Source of the DNA: Massilia sp. 9I
Lineage (GTDB): Bacteria; Pseudomonadota; Gammaproteobacteria; Burkholderiales; Burkholderiaceae_D
DNA length: 64,000 bases
Assembly (NCBI RefSeq): GCF_902506415.1
Contig: NZ_LR733275.1
Location: 2,147,795-2,211,794, forward strand
Direction: 5' to 3'
Shown piece by piece: positions 18,581 to 26,964 of the stretch. How positions within the stretch are numbered: the stretch's first letter is position 1; each line of letters starts with the position of its first letter. Both the position numbers and the translations under genes were made by a program. A model generated the notes under the pieces. The model did not search any database. It was not told the DNA's origin and saw nothing but the letters and a program-made list of their open reading frames with translations.

Positions 18581-18666
18581 CTGCCGTCTCCCCGGATAAC
18601 GCGACCATTATGGCCCATGGGCGCGGGCGCGCGCACCTCGTCGAATCGAGAGGTGCCAAGACGGAG

Positions 18667-19470
18667 CTAGCGTGCCTCTTCCACCTCGCCGAAATCGGCC
18701 AGCAAGCCATCGCGCAGGGCGACGAAGTTGGCGTCGCGGCGCTGGCGCGGGTGCGCCAGGCCGACTTCCTGGATGCGCCGTACCCGTCCGGGGCGCGCTT
18801 CGAGCACTACCACGCGGTCAGCGAGGAACACGGCTTCCTCGATGTCGTGGGTCACCATCAGCATGGTGATGCCCTCGTCCAGCCACAGGCGGCGCAGTTC
18901 CTTCTGCATGTGCAGGCGCGTCAAGGCGTCGAGCGCGCCGAGCGGCTCGTCCAGCAGCAGCACCTCTGGACGCCCCACCAGGGCGCGCGCGATCGCCGCG
19001 CGCTGCGACATGCCGCCCGAGAGCTGGTGCGGATAGGCGCCGGCGAAACCGTCCAGCCCCACTCGCGCGATCTCGGCCGCTACCCGCGCGCGCCGCTCGG
19101 CGGGCGGCACATCGGTATTGGTGAAGGCGGCGGCGATGTTCTGCTCCACCGTCAGCCAGGGGAACAGGCGATGGTCCTGGAACACCAGTCCGCGCTCCAG
19201 GCGCGGGCCGGCGATCGGCTCGCCGTCCTGCAGCAGCGTCCCCTGGTAGTCGGTATCGAGCCCGGCCAGCAGGCGCAGCAGGGTCGACTTGCCGCAGCCC
19301 GAGCCGCCGACGATGGCGACGAATTCGCCTGGTTCGACGCTGAGTGAGATGTCGTCCAGCACCAGCAGCGATTCGCCGCGCAGGGGGAAGGACTTGCTGA
19401 CGTGCTCGATGCGCAGGCCGCCGCCGCGCACCGGGGCGCGCGTGGACGCTTCAACGGGAATGGCAGTCAT
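18667..19470 (-). CDS. ABC transporter ATP-binding protein, SsuB/TauB type
   Basis: The 267-residue nucleotide-binding subunit of the importer. Walker A is GGSGCGKST, the signature is LSGGMSQRAAIARAL, Walker B is VLLLDEPLGALD, and the H-loop is MVTHDIEEA. These match the sulfonate/taurine/nitrate subfamily. It is the last gene of the six-gene operon starting at 24181. AAGGAG lies ten bases before the ATG at 19470, and the first 20 bases overlap the end of the MFS gene, so the two are translationally linked. It should energise the two permeases encoded upstream. Confidence 0.92.
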   Translation of the reverse strand: MTAIPVEASTRAPVRGGGLRIEHVSKSFPLRGESLLVLDDISLSVEPGEFVAIVGGSGCGKSTLLRLLAGLDTDYQGTLLQDGEPIAGPRLERGLVFQDHRLFPWLTVEQNIAAAFTNTDVPPAERRARVAAEIARVGLDGFAGAYPHQLSGGMSQRAAIARALVGRPEVLLLDEPLGALDALTRLHMQKELRRLWLDEGITMLMVTHDIEEAVFLADRVVVLEARPGRVRRIQEVGLAHPRQRRDANFVALRDGLLADFGEVEEAR

Positions 19471-20689
19471 TGCAGGTTTCTCCTTGTTTTGCGCGAGGTC
19501 GCCCGGCGCGCAGGTGATACGAGAGCCAGGCCGCCAGCCAGGGCAGCAGCCAGAGCAGGAATACGTGGCGCAGGCCAATCAGGTCGCCCAGCCGGCCCGC
19601 GGCCAGCGCGCCGAGGCTGCCCGCCGCCATCCCGAACAGGGTCAGGTGGGCCGAGACGCGCGCCTTGTCCACCGGCGCATGGGCGATGCGGTCGGTGTTG
19701 ACCAGCGCGTTGACGCCCAGGCCCAACCCCAGCAGCACCGAGGCGCCCAGGTAGCTGGCGGTGGTCGGCAGCAGCCCTAACAGGAGCAGCGCCGCCATGA
19801 TCGCCAGGTGGGCGGCGCCGTAGAAGCGGTCGCGGTGGCGGCTGGCCAGCACCGCGCCGCCCAGGCCGAGCAGCACGGTGACGAAGCTCAGTCCCTGCAC
19901 CGCCATCAGCCATACCGCGTGCTCCTTGGGCCAGTGCAGGACCTGGATCGCCAGCAGGATCGAGAACACGCCGACGCTGGACCCCGTGAAGCTGGCCAGC
20001 ACCTCGAACAGATAGGTGGCGCGCACCGCCGGCAGGCGCAGCAGCTCGCCCCATTTGCTGGCGCCGCGCACCACGCCGCCCTCGCCGCGGTGGCCGGCAT
20101 GCGCCGGCAGCACCTGCCAGCCGAGCACCGCCAGGATTGCGAACATCAGGGCCGAGACCAGGAAGCCGGACTGCAGGCCGAGGTGGGCCACCACGTAGTT
20201 GCCCACCAACGGGCCGGCGAACTGCATGCCGAAGGTCAGGGTGCCCTTGTACCAGCCCGCCTTGCCCTGCCCCAGCTCGGGCAGGCGCACCAGGAACACG
20301 GTGCTCATCGCCACCACCCGCAGCGCGATGCACAGGCCGACCAGGAACATCAGCAGCGCCACCCACTGCCAGCCGGGCAGCCATGGCAGGATGCAGAACA
20401 GCAGCGACAAGGTCAGGCTGACGCCTGCGTACAGGGTCTTGGGATTGCCGCGCGCCAGGATGCGCCCGGCCGGCAGCGTGCCGAGCGCCATGGCGCAGGT
20501 CTCGGCGCTGCTGATCAGGGCCAGCTGGAAGTTGCTCACGCCAAGGTGCAGGCCGAACATCGTGGCCAGCACCTTGTTCATCCCGATGGTCATCCCGGAC
20601 AGCAGGGTCAGGCCGATGAAGCCTGCCAGGAAGCGCCGTAATTCATTGGCGCGGGCGGGCGCCAGCGCGGCGGGAATGGCGCCGCTCAC
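19451..20689 (-). CDS. MFS transporter embedded in the ABC operon
   Basis: A 412-residue twelve-helix major facilitator. It starts with GTG at 20689, overlapping the TGA of the preceding permease, and its end overlaps the ATPase start by 20 bases, so it is an integral part of the operon. The loop motif ALGTLPAGRILARGNPKTLYAG and the C-terminal GALAAGRLGDLIGLRHVF are seen. An MFS carrier inside an ABC importer operon is unusual. Possible jobs are export of sulfite or of the desulfonated carbon skeleton, or uptake of a related compound. The sequence does not decide between these. Confidence 0.8.
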   Translation of the reverse strand: MSGAIPAALAPARANELRRFLAGFIGLTLLSGMTIGMNKVLATMFGLHLGVSNFQLALISSAETCAMALGTLPAGRILARGNPKTLYAGVSLTLSLLFCILPWLPGWQWVALLMFLVGLCIALRVVAMSTVFLVRLPELGQGKAGWYKGTLTFGMQFAGPLVGNYVVAHLGLQSGFLVSALMFAILAVLGWQVLPAHAGHRGEGGVVRGASKWGELLRLPAVRATYLFEVLASFTGSSVGVFSILLAIQVLHWPKEHAVWLMAVQGLSFVTVLLGLGGAVLASRHRDRFYGAAHLAIMAALLLLGLLPTTASYLGASVLLGLGLGVNALVNTDRIAHAPVDKARVSAHLTLFGMAAGSLGALAAGRLGDLIGLRHVFLLWLLPWLAAWLSYHLRAGRPRAKQGETCNDCHSR

Positions 20690-21459
20690 TGCACGCTCCT
20701 GCCGCGCACCAGCAGGCGTGCGGCGCGCGTGAACACCAGGTTCAGCACCTGCGCCAGCAGCGCGATGACCAGCACCGACAGCAGCACCACGTCCATGCGG
20801 CCGGCCTGCTCGCTGGTCTGCAGCAGTGAGCCGATGCCGGGAGCCGCCGCGAACAGCAGCTCGCCGCCCAGGCAGGCCAGCCAGGCGAATACCTGGGCGT
20901 GGGTCACCCCGGTGATGATGGCCGGCAGCGCGCCGGGCAGCAGCACGTGGCGGAACATCTGGGCGCGGCTGAAGGTCAGCATGGCGCCCACTTCGCGGTA
21001 GCGCAGGTCGACCTGGCGCATGCCCTCGAAGGTATTCAGCACGGTCGGGTAAAGCGCGGCGATCCCGATGATCAGGAGCTTGGCGAACTCGCCGCTGCCG
21101 GCCCACAGGGCGATCAGCGGCACCAGCCCGAGCAGCGGCACCTGGCGGATGCTGTGGAACAGCGGCCCGACCAGGCGTTCGGCCACGCGCGACTGCGCCA
21201 TCAGGGTGCCGGTCGCGATCCCCAGCAGCGCGCCCGCCACCAGGCCGGTCAAGGCGCGTTCCAGGCTGGCGCGCACGTGGAGCACCAGGCTGCCGTCGGC
21301 GAGCATCTCGCGCGCCCCGTCCCACAGCTGGCCGAGCGGCACGAACACGTAGGCGGCGCCGGCGCCGAGCCCGGAGGCCCATTCCCAGGCCAGCAGCAGG
21401 AGGAGCGGCAGCAGCAGGCCGCGCAGCGGCGCCGCAATCGCGGTGATGGGTGTCTTCAT
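20686..21459 (-). CDS. ABC transporter permease (SsuC/TauC family), second copy
   Basis: A 257-residue inner-membrane permease with about six helices. The EAA-type coupling loop is around MLTFSRAQMFRHVLLPGALPAI. It is about 40 residues shorter than the permease upstream and only distantly similar to it, so the transporter may be a heterodimer (SsuC/TauC types are usually homodimers). GAGGAAG precedes the ATG at 21459, and only ten bases separate it from the first permease. Its TGA overlaps the GTG of the MFS gene. Confidence 0.88.
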   Translation of the reverse strand: MKTPITAIAAPLRGLLLPLLLLLAWEWASGLGAGAAYVFVPLGQLWDGAREMLADGSLVLHVRASLERALTGLVAGALLGIATGTLMAQSRVAERLVGPLFHSIRQVPLLGLVPLIALWAGSGEFAKLLIIGIAALYPTVLNTFEGMRQVDLRYREVGAMLTFSRAQMFRHVLLPGALPAIITGVTHAQVFAWLACLGGELLFAAAPGIGSLLQTSEQAGRMDVVLLSVLVIALLAQVLNLVFTRAARLLVRGRSVQ

Positions 21460-21469
21460 GTCTGCTTCC

Positions 21470-22363
21470 TCACACGCGCTGCCAGCGCATCAGCCAGGCT
21501 TCCAGCAAGCGAAAGCCGCGGTCGAGCGTGACCCCGATCAGGCCCGTCAGAATCACGCCGACCATCACCACGTCGAGCCGGAACATCTGGCGCGCCATCT
21601 CCATCATCTGCCCCAGGCCGTTCTCGGCCGCCAGCAGCTCGGCCCCGACCAGCACCATCCACGAGCGGCCCAGCGCAATCCGCACCCCCGTCAGGGTGGC
21701 CGGCACGATCGCGGGCAGCACCAGCTTGCGGATCACCTGCAGGCGGGTGAAGCGGAACATGGCCGCCACCTCGAGGTAGCGCGCCGGCAGGCTAGTCACC
21801 GCCTCATGCACCGCCAGCGCCACGATGAAGAAGCTGGCCTTGGCGACGATCACCAGCTTGAAGGTCTCGCCGATGCCGAACAACAGGATGAACAGCGGGA
21901 TCAAGGCCACCGAGGGAATTTGGCGCAGCACCTGGAAGCTCGGCGCCGTATACGCGTTCAGGCGCGGCGACAGGCCGTCCAGCAGGCCGAAGGCGATGCC
22001 GCCCAGGCTGCCGATGGCGAAGCCCGAGACCAGGCGCAGCAGGCTGACCGAGACGTGTTCGCCCAGCTCGCCGCTGTCGGCCAGCTCGCCGGCCGCCGCC
22101 AGCACCTGCAGCGGCGGCACCAGGATCTGCTCCGGCGCCCAGGCCTGCGCGGTGGCGAGGATCCACAGGGCCAGGAGCAGCAGGGGCGAGGTCAGCACCG
22201 ACCAGCGCCAGGCCAGCCAGCGCGCGACCAGACTGCGCCGCACCCGCGGCGGCTGCGTGCGCGGCGGCGCCGCCCTGCTAACCCGTCCCAGCGCCACCTG
22301 GGAGCGGGCCCCGGTGTCCAGGCGCAGGTCGCGCGCGCCCGGTGTCATCACGCCCGGATTCAT
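21470..22363 (-). CDS. ABC transporter permease (SsuC family), first copy
   Basis: A 297-residue permease. A basic, proline-rich cytoplasmic N-terminus (SRAAPPRTQPPRVRR) leads into about six membrane helices. The EAA loop is visible as MFRFTRLQVIRKLVLPAIVPATLTG, shown here only in outline. The pattern YLEVAAMF before it is typical of nitrate/sulfonate/taurine systems. The start ATG at 22363 overlaps the stop of the substrate-binding protein gene (ATGA), which implies translational coupling. Confidence 0.9.
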   Translation of the reverse strand: MNPGVMTPGARDLRLDTGARSQVALGRVSRAAPPRTQPPRVRRSLVARWLAWRWSVLTSPLLLLALWILATAQAWAPEQILVPPLQVLAAAGELADSGELGEHVSVSLLRLVSGFAIGSLGGIAFGLLDGLSPRLNAYTAPSFQVLRQIPSVALIPLFILLFGIGETFKLVIVAKASFFIVALAVHEAVTSLPARYLEVAAMFRFTRLQVIRKLVLPAIVPATLTGVRIALGRSWMVLVGAELLAAENGLGQMMEMARQMFRLDVVMVGVILTGLIGVTLDRGFRLLEAWLMRWQRV

Positions 22364-23427
22364 CGCTGCGCCCAATGGTTCTGGAGTTTGAGCTGCGCCA
22401 GCGCCTGCTCCACGAACTGGGGCGCATACAGGCCGCTGGTGTCGAGCGGCTTGCCGATCAGGCGTGCCTGCTGGGCGTAACTGGCCGCTGCCGCGTAGTG
22501 GGCCCGCAGCGCCGGCGTAAAGACGGGCGCCCAGCGATCGCTCCAGGCGGTGGTGTCGCCCTCCATCTCGCGCTCGATCAGGCTGCGCGCGTGACCGGCC
22601 GCGACCTCGTGCTGGATGTAGTCTTCGCGTCCCTTGCCGCCGGCGACCGCCTGGTGCGCCTTGACGTAGGCGGTGGCGACCAGCTGCGCCAGCTGCGGGT
22701 AGCGTTTCAGGAAGGCGCTGTCGCCCCATAGTTCGGCGCGCATCTTCCAGTCCTGGGCCGCCTGCTTGCTGGACCAGATGATCTTGCCGACCTTCTTGTC
22801 CTCCAGCAGGAAGGCGTCGCTCAGGGTGAAGAAGGCGTCGGCGCTGCCGCTGGCCAGGGCCGCGGCGCCGGCCTGCGGGTTCAGGTTCAGGATCCGCACG
22901 TCGCTTTGCTTCATGCCGTTGGCGGCGAGCAGACGCGCGAACGGGAATTCCCAGGGCCGGCCGCGGTGCAGGGCGATCCTCTTGCCCTTCAGGTCCTTGA
23001 TCGAGCGCGCCGTCGACCCGGTGGGCACCACCAGATAGGTGTTGTTCATGCTGCCGCCTGGGACCACCAGCTGGGTGCGCAGGCCGGAAGCATTCGCGAT
23101 GATCGACGGCAGGTCGCCGTACTGGGCGAAGTCGATCGACTTGTTGGCGAAGGCTTCGTTGACCTGCACCGCCACCGAGTTGGTGGTCACCGGCACCCAT
23201 TGCAGCTTGACTCCAAGCTTGCCCAGTTCGGCGGCCAGCCAGCCCTGCTCGGCCACCAATGCCGAGGAACCCGAGAACAGGGTCTTGCCGGAGGGGCCGG
23301 TGCGCGACACGGCGGCGATCCTGAGCGCATCCGGCAACGGTTCCGCCGCACCAGCCGACAGCGCGGCCAGCGCCAGCGCCCACAGGCAGGCGACGCGGCG
23401 CCAGGGAGTGAATCGTGAACCGGGCAT
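22360..23427 (-). CDS. ABC transporter substrate-binding protein, SsuA/NMT1 family
   Basis: A 355-residue periplasmic receptor. The signal peptide is SRFTPWRRVACLWALALAALSAGA; the mature part starts about EPLPDALRIAAV. Typical SsuA-fold elements follow: a ligand loop NSVAVQVNEAFANKSIDFAQYGD, given here only by its ends (NSVAVQ and DFAQYGD), and DLKGKRIALHRGRPWEF. AAGGAGA precedes the ATG at 23427, ten bases after the aldolase stop. The ligand is probably a sulfonate or related organosulfur anion, inferred from family and context. Confidence 0.88.
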   Translation of the reverse strand: MPGSRFTPWRRVACLWALALAALSAGAAEPLPDALRIAAVSRTGPSGKTLFSGSSALVAEQGWLAAELGKLGVKLQWVPVTTNSVAVQVNEAFANKSIDFAQYGDLPSIIANASGLRTQLVVPGGSMNNTYLVVPTGSTARSIKDLKGKRIALHRGRPWEFPFARLLAANGMKQSDVRILNLNPQAGAAALASGSADAFFTLSDAFLLEDKKVGKIIWSSKQAAQDWKMRAELWGDSAFLKRYPQLAQLVATAYVKAHQAVAGGKGREDYIQHEVAAGHARSLIEREMEGDTTAWSDRWAPVFTPALRAHYAAAASYAQQARLIGKPLDTSGLYAPQFVEQALAQLKLQNHWAQR

Positions 23428-23437
23428 CGTCGTCTCC

Positions 23438-24181
23438 TTACAGGTCGGTCGCCGGCAGCAGCGACAGCGCACGGGCCTGGTCGATCAGCTTGCTCATCTT
23501 CCACTGCTGCAGCAGCACCCCGGGGCCGAAGTCGCGCGAGCCGCCGATGGCTTCGGCCGCGATCTGGATCTTGGCGCCCTCTTCCAGCAGCAGGATGAAC
23601 TCGGCGGTCTTGAGCAGGCCCTGCTTGCCCCAAACCGTGGAGCCGCCGTTGGCTTCCAGGATCGCGGTGGCGTGCGGGTTCTTCGCGATCTCGTCGAGGA
23701 TGAAGTCGACTTCCGGCTGGCGGCGGTCGATGTAGACCGGGATCTCGCGGATCAGCTGGAAGCGCTGCACCGGCACGTAGCGGATCGGCAGCGTGCGGTG
23801 GGTCTGGGCCCAGGCGCCCAGCGACGGCGAATGGACGTGCGAGATGGTGGTGACGTCGGGGTGGGTGCGGAACAGCTTCAGGTAGCGCCCTGCCCCGGCG
23901 CCGCCATTGCCGGCGTAGACCGTGCCGTCCAGGCCCGCCACGGTGGCCACGAGCGGCTCGCCCTTGCGGAAGGGGCCCGGGTCGTTGACGATCACGACCA
24001 GCTCTTCGCCCGGCACGCGCTCGACGACGCCAACGGTGCCGAAGGCGGTGAGGCTGCCGGTCTCGCGCAGGACGCTGAAGGCCAGCTGCGCGTCCTTGCG
24101 GGTTTGTTCGACGAAGGCCAGCACCTTATCGCTCAGGCGCTTGGCGGTGAGGGCCTGGACTGCTTCTGCGGTAACGCTCAT
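23438..24181 (-). CDS. Class II aldolase/adducin family protein
   Basis: A 247-residue cytoplasmic protein of the class II aldolase/adducin fold, which includes fuculose-phosphate aldolase and epimerases. The zinc-site histidines are seen in ISHVHSPSLGAW. The ATG at 24181 is the true start: the frame remains open upstream, but a perfect sigma-54 promoter (24222-24237) lies there. It is the first gene of the ABC operon. Its role in sulfur use is unclear; it may act on the carbon skeleton left after sulfur removal. An activity as a true aldolase is not established. Confidence 0.85.
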   Translation of the reverse strand: MSVTAEAVQALTAKRLSDKVLAFVEQTRKDAQLAFSVLRETGSLTAFGTVGVVERVPGEELVVIVNDPGPFRKGEPLVATVAGLDGTVYAGNGGAGAGRYLKLFRTHPDVTTISHVHSPSLGAWAQTHRTLPIRYVPVQRFQLIREIPVYIDRRQPEVDFILDEIAKNPHATAILEANGGSTVWGKQGLLKTAEFILLLEEGAKIQIAAEAIGGSRDFGPGVLLQQWKMSKLIDQARALSLLPATDL

Positions 24182-24221
24182 GTGTGTGCTCCAATGTTCG
24201 GTGAATGAATGCTTCAAGGTT

Positions 24222-24237
24222 TGCAAGCGCCGTGCCA
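24222..24237 (-). promoter_or_regulatory. Sigma-54 promoter of the ABC importer operon
   Basis: Minus strand reads TGGCACGGCGCTTGCA, a full match to the -24/-12 consensus with GG-N10-GC. Expected transcription start is near 24211, giving a leader of about 30 bases before the ATG at 24181. Confidence 0.93.
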
Positions 24238-24256
24238 GCCTTGCGGCCACAGCAAC

Positions 24257-24273
24257 TGTTGGCTGCGCAGCAG
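24257..24273. promoter_or_regulatory. Shared upstream motif, probable activator site (ABC operon)
   Basis: TGTTGGCTGCGCAGCAG lies about 20 bases upstream of the sigma-54 element and matches the motif TTG-TGGC-N-GCGCA found before the other sigma-54 promoters here. Confidence 0.5.
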
Positions 24274-24325
24274 CGGCGGCCTTTTCATGCATCTCAGTGC
24301 TGCCGCGCTGCTGCGTCTTCAACAA

Positions 24326-26740
24326 TCAGAAGTGGTAGGTGTAGGACCCGCCGACCCGGCGCCCCGGCGCCCAGTACACGACGTCGCCGTTGGTGGTGCC
24401 CGGCACGAAGGCGGTCAGGGTGTGGTTCTTGTAGACCTTGTCCGCGATGTTGTCGGCATAGACCGTGAACACGTGGTGGCCGCCCGGCGCCGTATAGATC
24501 ACGCGGGCGTTGGCCAGCGTGTAGCCCGGTTGGTTCAGCAGGTAGCGCGAGCTCGATTGCGGGTCCACGTAATAGAACTGCTTGCCGGTGAAGCGCGCGT
24601 CGGCTCCCAGCAGCACCCGGCCGCCGCTGGAGAGCGGGATCTTGTAGTCGGCCGCCAGCTGGGCGGTGACATGGGGCGAGCGCACGAATTCGTTGCCGTT
24701 GCGGCTGCCGCCGTTGTTCTGGATCTGGAAGCGGTCGAACTCGGTGCGCAGCAGGCCGACGCTGGCTTGCAGGTGCAGGGCGTCGACCGGACGTGCTTCC
24801 AGTTCCAGCTCGGCGCCCGCGACGTGCGCACGTTCCACGTTCTGCAGGTAGTTCACGGTCTGGGTCGGGTCGCCGTTGTAGACGCCCGTGATGTTGACCT
24901 GCACGTTGCGGTAGTCGTAGTAGAACAGGTTGGCGTTCAGGTTCAGGCGGCGGCCCAGCCATTCGGACTTGAAGCCCAGTTCCAGCGAATCGAGTTCCTC
25001 GGGCGCGACCGTGTTCAGCGCGCGCACGTCGGTGGCGCTGGTGTTGTAGCCGCCCGACTTGATGCCGTGGGCGTACTTGAAGTAGACCCGCTTGCTGTCG
25101 TCGATCTTGTATTGCGGGGTGAAGTCGTAGGTCCAGGCGCGCCAGGTGGTGGACGGGTTCGACGTGAAGTTGTTGCGCACGACGGCGGGCGCCGCGTAGT
25201 TGCCGCCAATGACGCTGTTCCACCAGTTGTCGACGCTGCCGAAACCGACCGAGCCCGAGGCGGCCTGCACGCGGCGCAGGTCGAGGTCCTTGGTTTCCGT
25301 GGTCCAGCGCAGGCCGAGCGTGGCCAGCAGGCGCTCGGTGATGTCGACACTGACGCTGCCAAAGGCGGCAAAGCTGCGCGTCTTGTGCCTGTACGTGGTG
25401 TTGTTGTAGCCGACCGGCTGGCTGCTGGCCAGCTGGGCGCCGGCGATCGCTTCCGGCAGGCGCGCCACGGCGGAATCCGAATCGATGGTCTCGCGGAAGT
25501 AATGCAGGCCGCTGACCCAGTTGACCCGATCCGCCTTGGGCGAGGCCAGGCGCAGCTCCTGCGAGAACTGGCGGCTGCGGGCTTGGGTTCGGCCACGCGT
25601 GATCTCCAGCGGCGAATTGTCCGAGTCGGTCAGATTGTCGTTTTCGAAATCTTCCCAGCCGGTCACCGAGGTCAGCGCATAGCCGTTGACACCGTAGTCG
25701 AGGGTCAGGTTGGCGCCGTGCTGCTCGATGTTCTGGATCGAGGGCGCATTGGTGCTGACGTCTTCCGGATCGGTGCTGGGGATGTAGTCGTTGCGGTAGA
25801 CGCCGTTCGCCGCATAGCTAGCCACCGTGGTGGTCGCGCCATCGACGCGGTAGTCGCGGTAGTGCAGCGACAGGTTGGCGGTGAAGTCGGTGCCCAGCTT
25901 CGCGCGCAGCTGGGCGCGCAGCGCGTTGTCCTTCAGCTCCCCATCCTTGCCGCCCCTGAACAGGTTGTTGAAGTTGCCCTCGCGCTGCTCTTCCGAGTGG
26001 AAGGAGATGCGGCCAGTAAGCCGGTCGCCGACGATGCTGCCGCCCAGCGCGCCTTCCAGCAGCACGGTCTCATGGCTGCTGTAGTCGGCCTTGAAATAAC
26101 CGTCGGTGTAATCGGTGGGCTTGCGCGAGACCACGTTAATGGCGCCGCCGGTCGTGTTCTTGCCCCACAGCGTACCCTGCGGACCGCGCAGCACCTCGAC
26201 CCGCTCCAGGTCGAACAGCGGGAAACCCGTCGCGCTCGAATTGCTGATGTAGACGTCGTCGCGGTAGAAGCCGACCGGGTTCGGGAAATCGATCTGCTGC
26301 TGGCCGGCGCCGACCCCACGGATCCACCAGCGTGGGCGGCTGTGCTGCTGGGTGCCGGCCGAGGCGTTCGGCACGTAGTTGAGGATCTCGCTGGCCGAGC
26401 GGCCCACCCCTTCGGACAGCAGCTCGTCGCCACCCAGCACACTGATCGCGCTCGGCACATCCTGGGCGCGGCCTTCGCGCTTCTGCGCGGTCACGGTCAC
26501 CGTCTGCAGCACCACGCCGGCGCCGGCGCCCGCCAGATCGGGCGCCACTTCGGCGGCGACCGGCGCCTCCGTGCCCGGCGCGGTGTCGGCCGGGGCGGGC
26601 GCGCTCTCGGACGCCACGGGGGGCGCGGCCTGCGCCATGCCGGCGCAGCCGCCCGCGCCGATTGCCACGGCAAAGGCGGCGCGCAGGGCGCGCACCAGCA
26701 GGGTTGGGTTGAAGACGGCTTCTTGTTTTGAACTACGCAT
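24326..26740 (-). CDS. TonB-dependent outer-membrane receptor
   Basis: An 804-residue receptor for energised uptake across the outer membrane. A signal peptide of about 42 residues ends near GMAQA. It is followed by an unusual 50-residue Ala/Pro/Glu-rich linker, the TonB-box-like LQTVTVTAQKR, the plug (ERVEVLRGPQGTLWGKNTTGG) and a long beta barrel ending in aromatic Phe (SYTYHF). The ATG at 26740 is preceded by GAGGAAG; an ATG at 26752 is possible. A sigma-54 promoter at 26782-26797 places it in the organosulfur regulon, so its ligand is probably an organosulfur compound too large or scarce for porins. Confidence 0.92.
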   Translation of the reverse strand: MRSSKQEAVFNPTLLVRALRAAFAVAIGAGGCAGMAQAAPPVASESAPAPADTAPGTEAPVAAEVAPDLAGAGAGVVLQTVTVTAQKREGRAQDVPSAISVLGGDELLSEGVGRSASEILNYVPNASAGTQQHSRPRWWIRGVGAGQQQIDFPNPVGFYRDDVYISNSSATGFPLFDLERVEVLRGPQGTLWGKNTTGGAINVVSRKPTDYTDGYFKADYSSHETVLLEGALGGSIVGDRLTGRISFHSEEQREGNFNNLFRGGKDGELKDNALRAQLRAKLGTDFTANLSLHYRDYRVDGATTTVASYAANGVYRNDYIPSTDPEDVSTNAPSIQNIEQHGANLTLDYGVNGYALTSVTGWEDFENDNLTDSDNSPLEITRGRTQARSRQFSQELRLASPKADRVNWVSGLHYFRETIDSDSAVARLPEAIAGAQLASSQPVGYNNTTYRHKTRSFAAFGSVSVDITERLLATLGLRWTTETKDLDLRRVQAASGSVGFGSVDNWWNSVIGGNYAAPAVVRNNFTSNPSTTWRAWTYDFTPQYKIDDSKRVYFKYAHGIKSGGYNTSATDVRALNTVAPEELDSLELGFKSEWLGRRLNLNANLFYYDYRNVQVNITGVYNGDPTQTVNYLQNVERAHVAGAELELEARPVDALHLQASVGLLRTEFDRFQIQNNGGSRNGNEFVRSPHVTAQLAADYKIPLSSGGRVLLGADARFTGKQFYYVDPQSSSRYLLNQPGYTLANARVIYTAPGGHHVFTVYADNIADKVYKNHTLTAFVPGTTNGDVVYWAPGRRVGGSYTYHF

Positions 26741-26781
26741 ATGCTTCCTCATGAGAGACAGTGGTTGGCTGCTTCTGTATT

Positions 26782-26797
26782 CGCAAGCTCCGTGCCC
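26782..26797 (-). promoter_or_regulatory. Sigma-54 promoter of the TonB receptor gene
   Basis: Minus strand GGGCACGGAGCTTGCG has GG-N10-GC spacing. Expected start near 26771, about 30 bases before the ATG. Confidence 0.85.
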
Positions 26798-26831
26798 GGG
26801 AAGATCGCCCCTTTTCTGCTGATTTGCGCGC

Positions 26832-26846
26832 AATTTGGCGCGCATT
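26832..26846. promoter_or_regulatory. Shared upstream motif (TonB receptor)
   Basis: AATTTGGCGCGCATT matches the shared TTGGC...GCGCA motif. A palindrome CAACTGTTG follows at 26853-26861 and the same nine bases nearly recur before the ABC operon (GCAACTGTTGG at 24252-24262). Confidence 0.4.
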
Positions 26847-26964
26847 CGCAAACAACTGTTGAGAATGGTGCAGTGCAGCGCGGACTGCCTGCAGCGGAAG
26901 GAACAGCTAAGAAATAGAAAAAGGCCGGATCGCTCCGGCCTCCCTGTTCTCTGCACTCGCGGTC

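Noticed and set aside
21470..23383. 637-codon frame as a fused binding-protein/permease
   Set aside because: Its first half is a shadow of the binding protein gene; the permease begins at 22363 in an ATGA overlap.
24209..26731. 840-codon plus-strand frame
   Set aside because: Antisense to the TonB receptor gene and without motifs; it also runs through the sigma-54 promoter.
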